Below are positions 35,740-46,413 of a stretch of 64,000 bases of DNA, piece by piece; within the stretch, counting starts at the first letter, position 1, and each line of letters opens with the position of its first letter. Source of the stretch: Jacaranda mimosifolia (taxonomy: Eukaryota > Streptophyta > Magnoliopsida > Lamiales > Bignoniaceae); contig CM032121.1 in the NCBI GenBank assembly GCA_018894105.1, positions 26,132,230 to 26,196,229 on the forward strand, given 5' to 3'. The translations under genes and the position numbers were made by a program. The notes beneath the pieces were generated by a model that saw only the letters and a list, made by a program, of their open reading frames with translations, had not been told where the DNA came from and ran no database searches.

Positions 35740-37209
35740 TTACAAAAAACTTTTTTGTTTCAGGATTATAACACGTATACCCATTTTTATTTGGTGCATA
35801 TCCAATAAATACACACTTTCTGCTCTAGGATCAAGTTTAGAATAGAGTCTGCTGGGGATGTGGACAAAGGCAGTGCACCCGAAAACTTTTAAAGGCAAAT
35901 CAGAAAAAAGTTTGCATTCAGGAAAATACCTTTTAAAACACTCTAAAGGAGTTGTATATCTTAGCACACGAGTAGGCATCCTACTTATTAAGTAGCATGC
36001 TGTTAAAATAGCATCCCCCCATAAGTATTTTGATACATTCATTGAAAACATAATAGCACGAGCAACTTCAAGTAAGTGCTTATTTTTTCTTTCTGAAATG
36101 CCATTTTGTTGAGGAGTGTCGCTACAAGTAGATTGGTGTTGGATCCCTTTTTCCTTTGAAAAACTCCCGAACAACTGGTTAAAATATTCTCTTCCATTAT
36201 TAGAATGAAGAATCTTTATTTTGGTTTGAAATTGAGTTTCAACCATATGAAAAAAATTCTTAAAAATTCTTTCAACTTTAGATTTATCATTCATCAAGTA
36301 TATCCAACAAAGACGAGTATGATCATCTATAAAAGTTACAAACCATTTTTTTCCTGAGTATGTGGTGAATCTTGAAGGTCCCCACACATCACTATGGATC
36401 AAATTGAATGGTTTTGAAGCACAATATGGTTTTGGTTTATAAGTAGAACGATGGCTTTTGGATAACAAGCAACTTTCACATTTAAAAGAAGAATAATCCA
36501 TACCTTTAAATAATTCTGGAAACAAGTATTTCAAATATGAAAAACTAGGATGCCCTAATCGAAGATGCCAAATCATAATTTTTTCACATATAGAAAGAGA
36601 ACTTATACTAGTACCGAAGCCTTGAGCTTGTTTATTTTGGAGAAAGTTGTCATCAAAGTAGTAGAGGCCATCCACCATTCTAGCACTGCCAATCATTATC
36701 CCCATGCTCAAGTCCTGGAATTCACAACACGAATTGGAGAAAACAACACGGCAATTAGAATCTTTAGATAGTTGACTCACTGATAATAGGTTACATGCAA
36801 CATTAGGAACATGTAGAACAGATTTTAGGGTTATGTTTTCTGAGATTTTTACATATCCTTTCCCCGCAATGGGTGAGAAATTTCCATCTGCAATTCTGAC
36901 CATTTTATTATTGGAACAAGGTGAGCATGAAAGGAAAAAATGGGAATGATTTATCGTGTGATTTGAAGCACCTGAATCAATGATCCAAGGTGTTGAAATA
37001 GAATGGGATGAAAAAACACTAGACTCTCTACCAGTTTGAGCCAAAGAACCACTAGGAATACCAGATAGAGAATTGGTCTTAAGCAGTTTTAAAAGTTGAT
37101 CCATCTGCTCTTTACTGAAAGAGACTAAATCAGCTTCATTTGCACGAGCAATTCTATTTCCAGGCTTATACTCTTCCAGCCAACAGGTTTCCCATGAATC
37201 TTCCAACAA
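35740..37209 (-). CDS. pol: Copia protease-integrase polyprotein segment of element R
   Basis: A 489-codon open frame. The protease D-S-G-A is at residues 78-81 (W-I-I-D-S-G-A-S-N-H). GAG-pre-integrase follows. The integrase zinc binder is H215, H220, C244, C247. In the integrase core the first catalytic Asp is D274 (I-H-S-D-V-W-G-P). The second catalytic Asp is replaced by Asn at 337 (L-H-S-N-N-G-R-E-Y). The Glu is kept at E373 (Q-Q-N-G-I-S-E-R). The C-terminal L-K-V-F-G-C-T-A-F-V-H segment is present. The frame is lost near the end at 35,800-35,740. It overlaps the gag remnant by a change of frame. Confidence 0.92.
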   Translation of the reverse strand: MLEDSWETCWLEEYKPGNRIARANEADLVSFSKEQMDQLLKLLKTNSLSGIPSGSLAQTGRESSVFSSHSISTPWIIDSGASNHTINHSHFFLSCSPCSNNKMVRIADGNFSPIAGKGYVKISENITLKSVLHVPNVACNLLSVSQLSKDSNCRVVFSNSCCEFQDLSMGIMIGSARMVDGLYYFDDNFLQNKQAQGFGTSISSLSICEKIMIWHLRLGHPSFSYLKYLFPELFKGMDYSSFKCESCLLSKSHRSTYKPKPYCASKPFNLIHSDVWGPSRFTTYSGKKWFVTFIDDHTRLCWIYLMNDKSKVERIFKNFFHMVETQFQTKIKILHSNNGREYFNQLFGSFSKEKGIQHQSTCSDTPQQNGISERKNKHLLEVARAIMFSMNVSKYLWGDAILTACYLISRMPTRVLRYTTPLECFKRYFPECKLFSDLPLKVFGCTAFVHIPSRLYSKLDPRAESVYLLDMHQIKMGIRVIILKQKSFL

Positions 37210-37427
37210 GTCTCTCGTGTATGACGAGGTTTATTACATACATCACACCATACCCCTAGCTTGTCGTCTCTTCTATGCTGGCTGTTGGTAGTTTCACATG
37301 TTTGGGTTGTTCGACTCACATTTGCATCTGCTACAACTAGGGTAGAATGGGGTTCAAAGTTCTGGTGGCTGCGATTTTCAGTCACTCTAGAGGAAGAAAG
37401 GGCTATGTTACAGGTAACTTCTGACAT
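37125..37427 (-). pseudogene. gag: Gag remnant of element R with zinc knuckle
   Basis: A 100-codon frame whose only recognisable domain is a zinc knuckle C-D-V-C-N-K-P-R-H-T-R-E-T-C (C-X2-C-X4-H-X4-C). Only about 90 bp separate its start from the primer site, so the roughly 200-300 residues of capsid-forming Gag usual for copia are missing. The remnant passes into the protease frame by a frameshift around 37,200. R therefore could not have made its own particles. Confidence 0.82.
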
Positions 37428-37519
37428 TATAAAACATTAGGTCTTTCCTTGGAATAAGTCTAAGAATTTGAAGAGAAAAAAAAAGAAGGGCACACTGCAG
37501 AGTCAGGAAAGAAGTTCCT

Positions 37520-37531
37520 GCTCTGATACCA
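37520..37531 (-). promoter_or_regulatory. Primer binding site of element R
   Basis: Minus strand TGGTATCAGAGC, an exact tRNA-Met-type primer site, directly adjoining the 5' LTR. Confidence 0.95.
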
Positions 37532-37746
37532 TATGGAGAAAGAAATGTATTTTCTTCATGTATTAAACTGCTGTACAAGACATGATTTTATAGGAGTTAC
37601 AAAGAACTAAAAAAGGAAAAGATATACAGCCTATTTTACATTGATGACTAATCCCATAAAATCAGCCATAATTTACGGCTAATCAATCCCTAAAGATCTA
37701 CCATAATATCTGCCATAATCTCCCACAAATCACTCTTCTTTCCACA
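37532..37746 (-). repeat. 5' LTR of element R (215 bp)
   Basis: TATGGAGAAAG...TTTCCACA on plus, the partner of 33,441-33,655. Confidence 0.92.
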
Positions 37747-38829
37747 GGGTTGATTAAATCTAGCTATTACATGAGTGTATCCCATACATTCATGGGCCTT
37801 CAAAGGTCTTCATGTCTCCATTGGCCTCCATTGCTCCATGTAACTTTTACATGAATAGGAAATCCTCACTCCTAGTGATTCTACTCTAATAGCAATTACA
37901 AGGTAGAAAATATGAGGCATGTAGGCCTCAAGTTAATACAATTCATTTCAACAACTTGAAATAATTAAAACCAATATTAAAGGCTCATGATCATCCCCAT
38001 TCATTCATCATCTATTCAATAATTAAATAAACAATAAACAAATCTAGAATTAATAATTAATTCCATCAATTAAATGCTTATCTCATAAACAAATAATTGA
38101 ACAAGCATAACATTTATGCCATTATTGGAAGATGAACTTTAACCAATTTTCAAAGGCATTCAAAAATGTCAAACATAATTTTGAGAACTTGCACAACGTT
38201 TGTGCATCTATCATGTGTTGTGCAAAAATATTTTAAGCACAAAAGGAATTGGAAAAATTACTCAAAATTCACCAAAAACACAAAACAGGGGTTGCCGCCC
38301 AACCTGGGCGCATGGCTGGGCAGGTGCACGCAGCACCCAGCCAGTGCCCAGCTACTACTCGACAACCCCCTATTTTGGGGCTTCCAAGTGAATCAAGTGC
38401 TTTTCCACTCAACTTTCATGCAACAATAATTTTAGCATATGTTCTCAACACTTAAACACACATTATAGATGAATTTCCATATTTAAAACCTCTATTAAAA
38501 AAGGAAATTCAAGTGCTCAATCATGCCTTCAAAAATTAGAGAAAGTTAGAATCAAATTCTTCGAAAACTTCCAATACAATTCTAATCAAATTGGATCCAA
38601 AAATGACCAAAACTCTTTTGATCAGATATCAACATGCTAAATCACCATATAACGTCAATAAATGCTAAATCAACATTGAACATTAATCATTATGAATTCA
38701 TCAAGCAATAAAGCCACAAACATCATTATCCAAACACTCCAATCCATGGCTTGAATCAAGTGTTTGGTGATATTGATCAATTCATCACATGAATCAATCA
38801 AACAATAATCCAAAACATTACATGAAAAT
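37747..38829 (-). other. Leader of copy D, primer-proximal part
   Basis: Continues the leader interrupted by R. A G+C-rich patch at about 38,283-38,360 stands out in A+T-rich surroundings. It is rich in GCCCA/TGGGC pairs, including GCTGGGC and GCACCCAGC. It lies about 475-550 nt after the primer site, the same place as the patches in A, C and E. The open frames across it have no protein similarity I recognise. Confidence 0.72.
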
Positions 38830-38842
38830 GGTTGTGATACCA
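38830..38842 (-). promoter_or_regulatory. Primer binding site of copy D
   Basis: Minus strand TGGTATCACAACC, two bases from the LTR. The first seven bases match the tRNA-Met-type site TGGTATCAGAGC. Confidence 0.78.
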
Positions 38843-38844
38843 CT

Positions 38845-41125
38845 TGAAGGCTAGAGTAGCATTAGGATCCATAAATCAACATTCATAAGCTTGAAATAAA
38901 CTAAGCTATTTGAGCTACCAAGGATCTAGACATTCTATAGATCCAGATTAGGATAAAGAATTACCTCTTGTAGCTCAAAATCAAGGAGAAGATCAACTAT
39001 CTCTCACGAGTCCAGAAACTGTCTGGATCTGGCACAATGGAAGGACGATAACAACTGTCCAGGCTAAACTGCTCCAAAATTCATGAAATTAAATCACACC
39101 TCCACACACAATAGAAGCTACTGTGAAAAAATGGCGCTAAAAAGCCTTCTGGATCAAAAAATAAAAATTTGCCAACCGGAAGCTACTGTAGGTGGATCTC
39201 CAAAACTGAGCAAGTCAATTGCCTTGCCTCTATTGAAACAATCCATGCACCAAAAAATCTTCCAATTTATACTCACTAGAAGCTGAAGAAAGAGAGGAGA
39301 AAATGAGGTAGAGGAGGCCAATTTTTTGGTTGGGGAGAAAAAAGAATGCAAAGCTTCAACTCATGATGCAATGCATGGAGAGAGAGATTTTGGAAGGCAT
39401 GCAAGAATCTAATTCTCACACTTTTCAGCAGCTTGTTTTTGAATTTTGCATGCTCTCTATATCTATACATAGAGGGTGGAAGGTGTGATGCTAGTTGGCA
39501 TCACACCTTCCTCAAGGTGACTGTCCAAGTGGCATGCCAAGTTGGCAAAATTCAAATTCAAGTCTTACTTGAATTTCAAGAGCATTTCAATTTCATTTGG
39601 AATCTAATTCCAAATTAACTAAGATTCTAATTTAAATGAACACTTCATTTAAATTTTTCCTCCAAAAAGTATTCTTCCAATTAATTAAATTAAACACTTT
39701 AATATAATTAATTAACCTTTGATTTAACTCTTAAATCAAACAAGCTTAACTCTTAAGCTTAAGTTAGTCAACTTAACTCTTTTAAGTCAACTTGTCCAAT
39801 TATGGTCAATCATGGTACCAAATAATTAACTCCTTAACTATTTGTGTAATTTAACTCTTAAATTTCTTGACTAATTGAACACTTAAATTAATCAAACAAG
39901 AATCGATCGTTGGATTGGACCTTTGAAAATCGGTTACCAAAAGGAGATCTTTTCTGACACTTACCAATTGAAGAGTACCCAATCTCCAAGTTGATGTCCA
40001 ACCAAAAATTACTCTACCAATTTTGGAAGCTATTTGGCTTTTCTGTATGAGCCAATAGGTTCTACTATTCATTGGACATGGGCTCACAGCTCTTTGTGAC
40101 TTTTGAATATCTCATATTCATTTTAGTTTAAAACTCCTTTTAAACTAATCGACTCAATTCAATTAATCTCATTAATTGAAGAGTACCTAATCTCCATGAT
40201 CGATGTCCAACCTCAAGCCCATGGAGCCCAACTAATTCGCCGAAATGAATATTCTGGAGAACCATCATAGCTTTACGTGTACCACACAAATATGGTCTTT
40301 CCAACTCCTATCTCCCAAAAGAGGCCTAGGGCAAGATATTTGTTGGCTCCCTAATAGCCTCAATACTATGTCTCCATTCTCAATGTTTGATTCCCTTGTG
40401 TGACCTCACCTTTGGAAAACTCCTTTTCCAAATTGTCACACCACCTTGCGCAAGGGTTTCTTAGAATTGATCATTATAGAATACATAGGAGATGTATTCG
40501 CTCTTCACAAAAGCGAGGAGTTGGATTCCATCTTGGATCTTACAAACCTCCATGCCAAGTAGCTCATATCCAACCTCAACCCAAAAGACCCGCTAAGTGG
40601 TCAAGAAAGAGTCAAAGTATGAGGACCGGACACAAGGTTAACATGAATTCTCAGGTTAGAGGACTAATAATAAACACTAGCATAAGCGGGAGAATTAACC
40701 ACTACCGACTTGCCACTACGGCTATCTAGTAGATTTTTTGGAGGGTCTTCAATGCCTTGTTCTCTAACAAGCACCCACTAATATACACCCATATCTCATA
40801 TAGATTGCTCATGGAGTGGAGCAATATCCAACTCTTCGATTTATGCATCGTTAGTGCAATTCTATCTGGATCTTAGATGCCTCATCTCGTAAGATCCTAC
40901 ACTTGGAAGATTTGAGATCACGATCGTGTAAGACTTATTCCATGGTTATCAAACCAAGTCTCATAGTCATGTGTGATCTAAGGGCTTCATACGAATGCAA
41001 GTGAGGTAATATGATGCATAAGATGAAGTTGGCCATATAAAAATTATCATTCAATCAAGATTGTATTACAAGGAAATAGCTCTTACAAGGCCAATCCAAT
41101 TGGCTTGTCGGTCACCATTCCAACA
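38845..41125 (-). repeat. 5' LTR of copy D (2,281 bp)
   Basis: TGAAGGCTAGAG...ATTCCAACA on plus, partner of 26,504-28,724. It is longer partly because of a roughly 40-bp insertion at 39,963-40,003 that copies a segment found about 200 bp further on (40,172-40,212). The U3 hairpin array is at about 39,680-39,893. Confidence 0.92.
39459..39511 (-). promoter_or_regulatory. Promoter hairpin plus TATA, 5' LTR of copy D
   Basis: TATATCTATACATAGAGGG (39,459-39,477, one change in the TATA tract) is followed on plus by an inverted repeat with arms GGAAGGTGTGATGC / GCATCACACCTTCC (39,478-39,511). Confidence 0.58.
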
Positions 41126-41130
41126 TTGGA

Positions 41131-42830
41131 ATCATTACAATTAGCTAAGTCTTCTGTTTCCTTTATTGAATTATCTCATTTTCGCATAAAACTTCTTCCT
41201 TCTATTTTGCAGGTGCCGTAATTAGAATTAAAACTACTACCTAGTCATTTGAAATATGTCTTATGGGGGGAAAAGGAAACTTTACTAGTGATAATTTCCA
41301 AAGAACTCAATGCCTTGAAAGAGGATAAGCTGATTCGAGTACTTCAGGACGACAAGAAAGCTATTGGATAGACCATTGCTGACATCAAGAGATTGAGCTT
41401 TTCAATATCCATGCATAGGATATTGTTAGAGGAAGATTGCGAACCTTTTAGGGAAGCCCAACGTAAATTAAATCCACTAATGATAGAAGTGGTAAAAAAA
41501 GAAGTTCTAAAACTTCTGGATATAAGGATAATCTATCCAATCTGGGATAGTAAATGGGCAAGCCCAATTCAAGTTGTCCTAAAGAAAATAGGCATACGGT
41601 AGTCAAAAACCTAGCTGGTGAGTTGGTGCCCTCCTATGTTTAAAACGGGTGGCGGGTATGCATAGATTATCGCAGGCAGAATGCATCGACTAGAAAGGAT
41701 TACTTTTCCCTTCCCTTTGATTGATCAAATGCTTGAACGTTTTACTGGTCGAAGCCATTATTGTTGTCTCGATGAATATTCTGGTTTTCATCAAATTTCT
41801 ATCACACTTGAGGATCAAGAAAAGACAACATTCACATGCCCATTTGTTACCTTCACATGTCGACAAATACCATTTCACCTTTGTAATGCTCCTGCTACGT
41901 TTCAAAGGTGTATGGTTAGTATATTTTCAGGTTATGTGGAGAACATCATAGAGATATTCATGGATGATTTTATATGGTGATTCTATTGATGCATATTTGA
42001 CTAACATTACAAAAATATTTAAAAGATGCATTGAAACAAACTTTATTTTGAATTATGAAAAATATCACCTTATGATTAAGCAAGGTCTCATCCTAGGACA
42101 TATTGTGTCTACCAAAGGGATTGAAGTTGATAAAGTGAAAATAAAAGTGATTGAATCTTTACCTTACCCCACCAGTATGCAGGAAATTCATTCCTTTCTT
42201 CGTCACATAGGATTCTATCACTGTTTTATCAAAGATTTCTCTAAGGTTGCTCAACCTTTGTGTAAGCTGTTGTAGAAAGATACAGTGTTTGAGTTCAATG
42301 AACTATGTAAAAAGGTGTTTGACGAATTAAGGAAGGCATTGACTTCAACGCCAATTATCCAACCACCCGATTGGAGCCTTCCATTTGAGATTATGTGTGA
42401 TGCAAGTAACTATGTAGTTGGTGCTGTTCTTAGACAATAAGTTGGCAAATCTCCGAATGTCATATATTACATCTCGAGGACACTTAACGGTGCTCAGTGC
42501 ACCACTCGACAACAGAAAAAAGGACTCTTAGCTATTATCTTTGCATTAGAGAAATTTCACTCATATTTGCTTGGCACTAAAGTAATTATCTTTTCTTATC
42601 ATACATCTCTCAAGTACCTACTTTCAAAAAAAGAGGCGAAACCAAGGCTCATTAAATGGATTCATTTGCTGCAAGAATTTGACTTGGAGATATGCGATAA
42701 AACAGGTGCAGAAAATTTGGTTGCAGATCATTTAAGTCGCCTAATCACCAACGAAGAGCCATCGCTACTGCAGGATAATTTCCTAGACGAACACATCTTT
42801 TCAATCCAAGAGATAATACCCTGTTAAGTT
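41131..42830 (+). pseudogene. pol: Gypsy RT and RNase H of ATH
   Basis: Resumes ATH after the TTGGA duplication, starting in the L-Q-L-A-K-S-S segment between protease and RT. RT pieces are at 41,393-41,602 (R-K-L-N-P, E-V-V-K-K-E-V-L-K-L-L-D), 41,681-41,980 (Y-C-C-L-D-E-Y-S-G-F-H-Q-I; F-M-D-D box near 41,960) and 41,964-42,275 (I-L-G-H-I-V-S, S-F-L-R-H-I-G-F-Y). A frameshift follows F-M-D-D directly and a stop lies at about 42,274. RNase H (42,276-42,830) keeps the Asp in M-C-D-A-S. It has lost the acidic residue in [10 protein letters not shown] and the Asp before H-T-S-L-K-Y-L-L. Confidence 0.88.
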
Positions 42831-44095
42831 GATATTGTTAATTATTTAGTTACCAAAATACTACTAAAACATTTGTCTAAGGCTCAGCAAAATAAAATCA
42901 AGAGTGATGCTAAGTATTATGTTTGGAATGATCCTTACCTATGGAAACACTGTTCTGATCAAATCATTAGGTGAGGTGTTTCTCAGACTGAAATCCCTTC
43001 GATTTTAAATTTTTTTCATTGATATGCATGTGGGGACATTTCGGTCCAAAGAGAACAGCCTGTAAGGTATTGGACTGTGGATTGTTCTGACCTTCTTTAT
43101 TTCGCGATTCCTATACATTTTGCAAGTCATGTGGAAATTGACAAAAAATTAGGAATTTAGGACAAAAAGATCAATTGCTGCTTACCCCATTCCTTATTTA
43201 TGAAATATTTGATGTATGAGGTATTGACTTTGTAGGTCTCTTTCCCTCTTTGTTTGGCAACATTTACATTATTCTTGCAGTGGATTATGTGTCAAAGTGG
43301 CTCTAAGCTAAAGCGACCCGAACAAATGATGCTAAAGTTATTATAGGATTCGTCAAATCTTATATTTTTGCTAGGTTTGGAATACCCTGGGCTATAATCA
43401 GGTATTGTGGAACTCATTTATGCAATAAAGTTGTAGAGGCTCTACTCAAGAAATATCATGTCACATGCCATGTCTCCACAACTTATCATCCACAAACGAA
43501 TGGACATGTAGAGGTACCCAATAGAGAAATCAAGTCTATACTTGAGAAAACAATGAATCCAAAAAGGAAAGATTAGAGTACACAGCTTAACAATGCACTT
43601 TAGGCTATCGAACATCTTACAAGACCCCCATAAGTATGTCTCCTTACTGGCTGATATTTGGGAAATTTTGTTATCTACCTGTGGAGTTGGAACATAAGGT
43701 GTACTGGGTCATCAAGCATTGCAACATAAAAATGGATAAAGCTGGGGAACAGAAGAAATTACAATTGCAAGAGTTAGAAGAAATTTGTCGTGAGGCCTAT
43801 GAGAATTTTAGAATTTACAAGGACAAAACAAAGGCATTTCATGATCAGATAGTTTCCCAAAAAAGTTTTTCAATTGGGCAAAAAGTTTTGCTTTATCACT
43901 CTCGTTTAAAACTATTTTTGGGAAAATTACATTCTCGATGATTAGGCTCGTTTATTGTATCTAACATATTTTCTCATGGTGCAGTTAAAATTCAAAGTAT
44001 GGACTCTGGTAAAATTTTTAAAGCTAGTGGGCATTGCTTGAAATAATTCTATGAAGGTCCCCTAGTGTACCATATTGACGAAATTCATCTGTAGA
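42831..44095 (+). pseudogene. pol: Gypsy integrase of ATH
   Basis: A decayed zinc-finger region (42,900-43,160) is followed by the catalytic core. G-I-D-F-V-G near 43,220 keeps the first Asp. The second Asp region reads I-I-R-Y-C-G-T-H near 43,395, with the Asp replaced. The Glu is kept in H-P-Q-T-N-G-H-V-E near 43,505. The C-terminal part is open at 43,636-43,941 ([21 protein letters not shown]). Integrase following RT confirms Ty3/gypsy. Confidence 0.86.
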
Positions 44096-44715
44096 ATTTG
44101 CCTCTTGTGATGTAATAAATATCCACGTCTAGCTGAAGACGTTAAAGAGTGGCGCATTTTGGGAGGCAACCCAAACTTTCAATTCATATTTCTAATAAAA
44201 AAAGTTATAGCTTTTTAGAATCTTCAATTAACTTTATTTTTTTTCTCTGACGTAGGGGACGATTTAAATTAGCCTAGAAGCACAGTTAATTCAGATAGAA
44301 AAGCTCTTTAATCTACTCATGCCTACGCCTTGTTCAAGGATCTCTTTTGGCATGTTGGAATTAAGTGACAGAAAAACTCTCCAATCTAGCTCTGCCCATA
44401 CCTTATTCAAAGACCTCTTCTGGCATGTTGGAATTTATTGACATAAAAGCTTTCCAATCTACCTGTGCCCACACCTTCTTTCATCACCTCTTCTGCCATC
44501 TAGGTTGTATTTATTTATTGTTTAATTATTTATTTTATTTTATTTTATTTTTTTTATATTTTATTATTATATTAATATTTTATATTTATATTACTATTAA
44601 TTTATATATATATTTCTTATTATTAAAAAAAAAGAGTAAAATTGGAGACTCCAATTTTGACTCAACCTAAATCTTACTATTCATCTTCATCTCCAAAACA
44701 ATAAAGAAAATTAGA
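44096..44715. other. ATH post-integrase spacer with A+T-rich run
   Basis: Non-coding. Three similar stretches near 44,320-44,410 and 44,455-44,485 (CTCTTCTGGCATGTTGGAATT and relatives) form a short degenerate repeat. A low-complexity TTTTATTTTATT / TATTATATTAATA run occupies 44,515-44,635. Confidence 0.7.
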
Positions 44716-45060
44716 ACTCCTAGCCACCGCCACCGCCACTGCCTTAAATTGCCTTCAGTCACCATCTTTAGCCTCCAAACACCAAACACCCCACGCTGCC
44801 ATCTTCACCACGATTAACCTACCACCATCAATACCTCCCGCCACCATCACCATTAACACCACCTTAAACCGCCACTATCAACCACCTTTACCCACCGTCA
44901 CCACCCTCAAAACTTCCACCATCATCACCTCGGACATCATCTCGAGCCATCATCTTCACTCGCTACCACCGCTGCTCGTCTTCATCACCACCTACTACCA
45001 TCTCCAACACCACCTCTCGCCACCATTATTACCCTCAAACCCACCACCACTTTCCCAAAA
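44716..45060. repeat. Imperfect CCACCA/CCGCCA-rich tract in ATH
   Basis: Trinucleotide-rich sequence dominated by CCACC, ACCACC and CATCACC words over about 340 bp. It sits just before the ORF-1-like region. It may have encoded a Thr/Pro/His-rich stretch, but no frame stays open. Confidence 0.75.
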
Positions 45061-45136
45061 ATGAGAGATACCCACTCCACATCCTGAATGAGCCAAGAAT
45101 ACTCAAGTCACACGTCCACGTTCAATCGAAATTCTT

Positions 45137-46413
45137 TTGAAATCATCTCAACTGCCAACCACTTCCACTATTAATGCTCAGCTACCTACTTTTCTAGATT
45201 TTGATGTCGTTCTCAACTTGGTAAAGGGAAGATTGTTCTTCCAACCACAGAATCTGACTTGTATAGCTATCTACAAATCACCACATCTCATGAACGGGAT
45301 AGATACATTAAGGTTTGCTCTAGACCAATCCTTCCTTGTAAGTATATTCACTACTCCACTCTTGACACTTTAAATATTCATGTTGATATTGATCGATTGA
45401 TTGATGATATTGGATAGTGCCCTTATTTTTCCATTCATTATCCGGCATATATTGAACTTGTATGTGAATTCTATACTAATTTTGAGTTTAACAAACCGAC
45501 TGACTTCTCCCTGAATACTCCTACTGTGGTTGCATTTTGATTAATGGGTCAAAAGTTTAGCTTGTCTATTACCGAATTTAACTTAGCATTCGATTTTGTC
45601 ACACCTGATTATGCACATTCTGATTAATATTTGGACAGTAAATGTGATTTTATTGATGAGTTTGTACCTCAAATACTTTATAGACCTTTAACTCAAAATA
45701 TTGTTGTCCGTTATGATCCTAGCAAATCCTAAGATACTTTTCTTGTTGATCTTGGTGTAAAATATGTGTATCATTTTCTTGCATTTTCTTTTTCAGGAAG
45801 GAAGGATTCTACTGGTGTGCTATCAAAAGTTATGTTTTATTTTCTATGGTGCATGCTTAACACTGTGAAAGTTAACCACAGGTGCTGGCTAGCTACTCAA
45901 TTTGCAAGTGTCTTGGCTAACAAACATGCATTAATCTTGGGTCATTTATTACACATTTGGTCATACACGAGCACTTGATCACTCCTGATGATAACACATT
46001 ACATATTGCTTGTGATATGATGCCTTTGGATTTGAACTATTTACAAGGGATGGGCCTACTTGGTAAACAAAACGGTGTGTTTTATTTTTGCTCTCCAAGA
46101 CACAATATATCAAGAGCAAAACCCAGCATATCATGGAAGCATAGGATCACTGATAATGATGGTGAGAAAAACTCACTCACCTTTGCTACCGCTGAACCAA
46201 GGCCTCTTGATGATGATCTCCATGTTCTTCGCTGTTAGCTTTCACGTATGGAGACCAACCTCATGGCCTGCTTCACTCATATTAGTTTCTCACCACCAGT
46301 TCTACCCAGTCCTTAAATCCATGCGGACCTCGTCTCATCAGGGAAGTCCCTCTTACACCTTTCTTATACATTTACATTCTTATTTTAAAACATTTAAGCC
46401 AATGTTTGGTTAA
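45137..46413 (+). pseudogene. Athila ORF-1-like region of ATH (post-integrase)
   Basis: Broken frames at 45,137-45,373, then stop-interrupted sequence to 45,765, 45,766-45,978, 45,957-46,238 and 46,060-46,413. The segment around 45,775-45,930 (F-L-A-F-S-F-S-G-R-K-D-S-T-G-V-L-S-K then F-Y-F-L-W-C-M) resembles, from memory, the ATHILA ORF-1 family found downstream of pol in Athila elements. The function of that family is not established; it occupies the position of an envelope-like gene. A preceding segment near 45,540-45,620 fits the same family. Confidence 0.62.

Larger units (their letters stand above)
33441..37746 (-). mobile_element. Small Ty1/copia element R (RE1-like), nested in copy D
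   Basis: A 4,306-bp minus-strand element with 215-bp LTRs, a perfect tRNA-Met-type primer site, a polypurine tract and two long open frames. TSD: AGGTT on the left (33,436-33,440) against GGGTT on the right (37,747-37,751). The uninterrupted leader of copy C has GGGTT here (about 18,620), so the left copy has one later change. Six mismatches separate the LTRs (about 2.8%), making R the youngest datable insertion in the window. It lacks the N-terminal part of gag and has catalytic changes in integrase and RT. Confidence 0.92.
26504..41125 (-). mobile_element. Copia copy D, complete with TSD TTGGA
   Basis: Minus-strand element flanked by TTGGA at 26,499-26,503 and 41,126-41,130. Its LTRs are 2,221 bp (26,504-28,724) and 2,281 bp (38,845-41,125). 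Subtracting nested element R and one TSD copy leaves about 10.3 kb, the same as copy C. It has the best preserved pol of the large family: zinc knuckle, protease D-T-A-C-G, integrase D, D and E, and RT Y-I-D-D are all present, and most frame breaks are single-base nonsense changes. It is inserted between protease and RT of ATH. Confidence 0.93.

Noticed and set aside
38200..38455. Overlapping open frames of 63-87 codons in the G+C-rich part of copy D's leader
   Set aside because: Three overlapping frames, no recognisable protein, no conservation of frame in copies A, C or E. Explained by base composition of the leader patch.
39433..39618. Plus-strand frame of about 61 codons repeated in several LTRs (also 20,320, 27,066, 12,274)
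   Set aside because: It lies across the TATA box and promoter hairpin antisense to the LTR. Its recurrence reflects LTR homology, not a gene.
44716..45060. CCACCA-rich tract as a host proline/histidine-rich protein exon
   Set aside because: No open frame persists and it lies inside the Athila element between integrase and the ORF-1-like relic.
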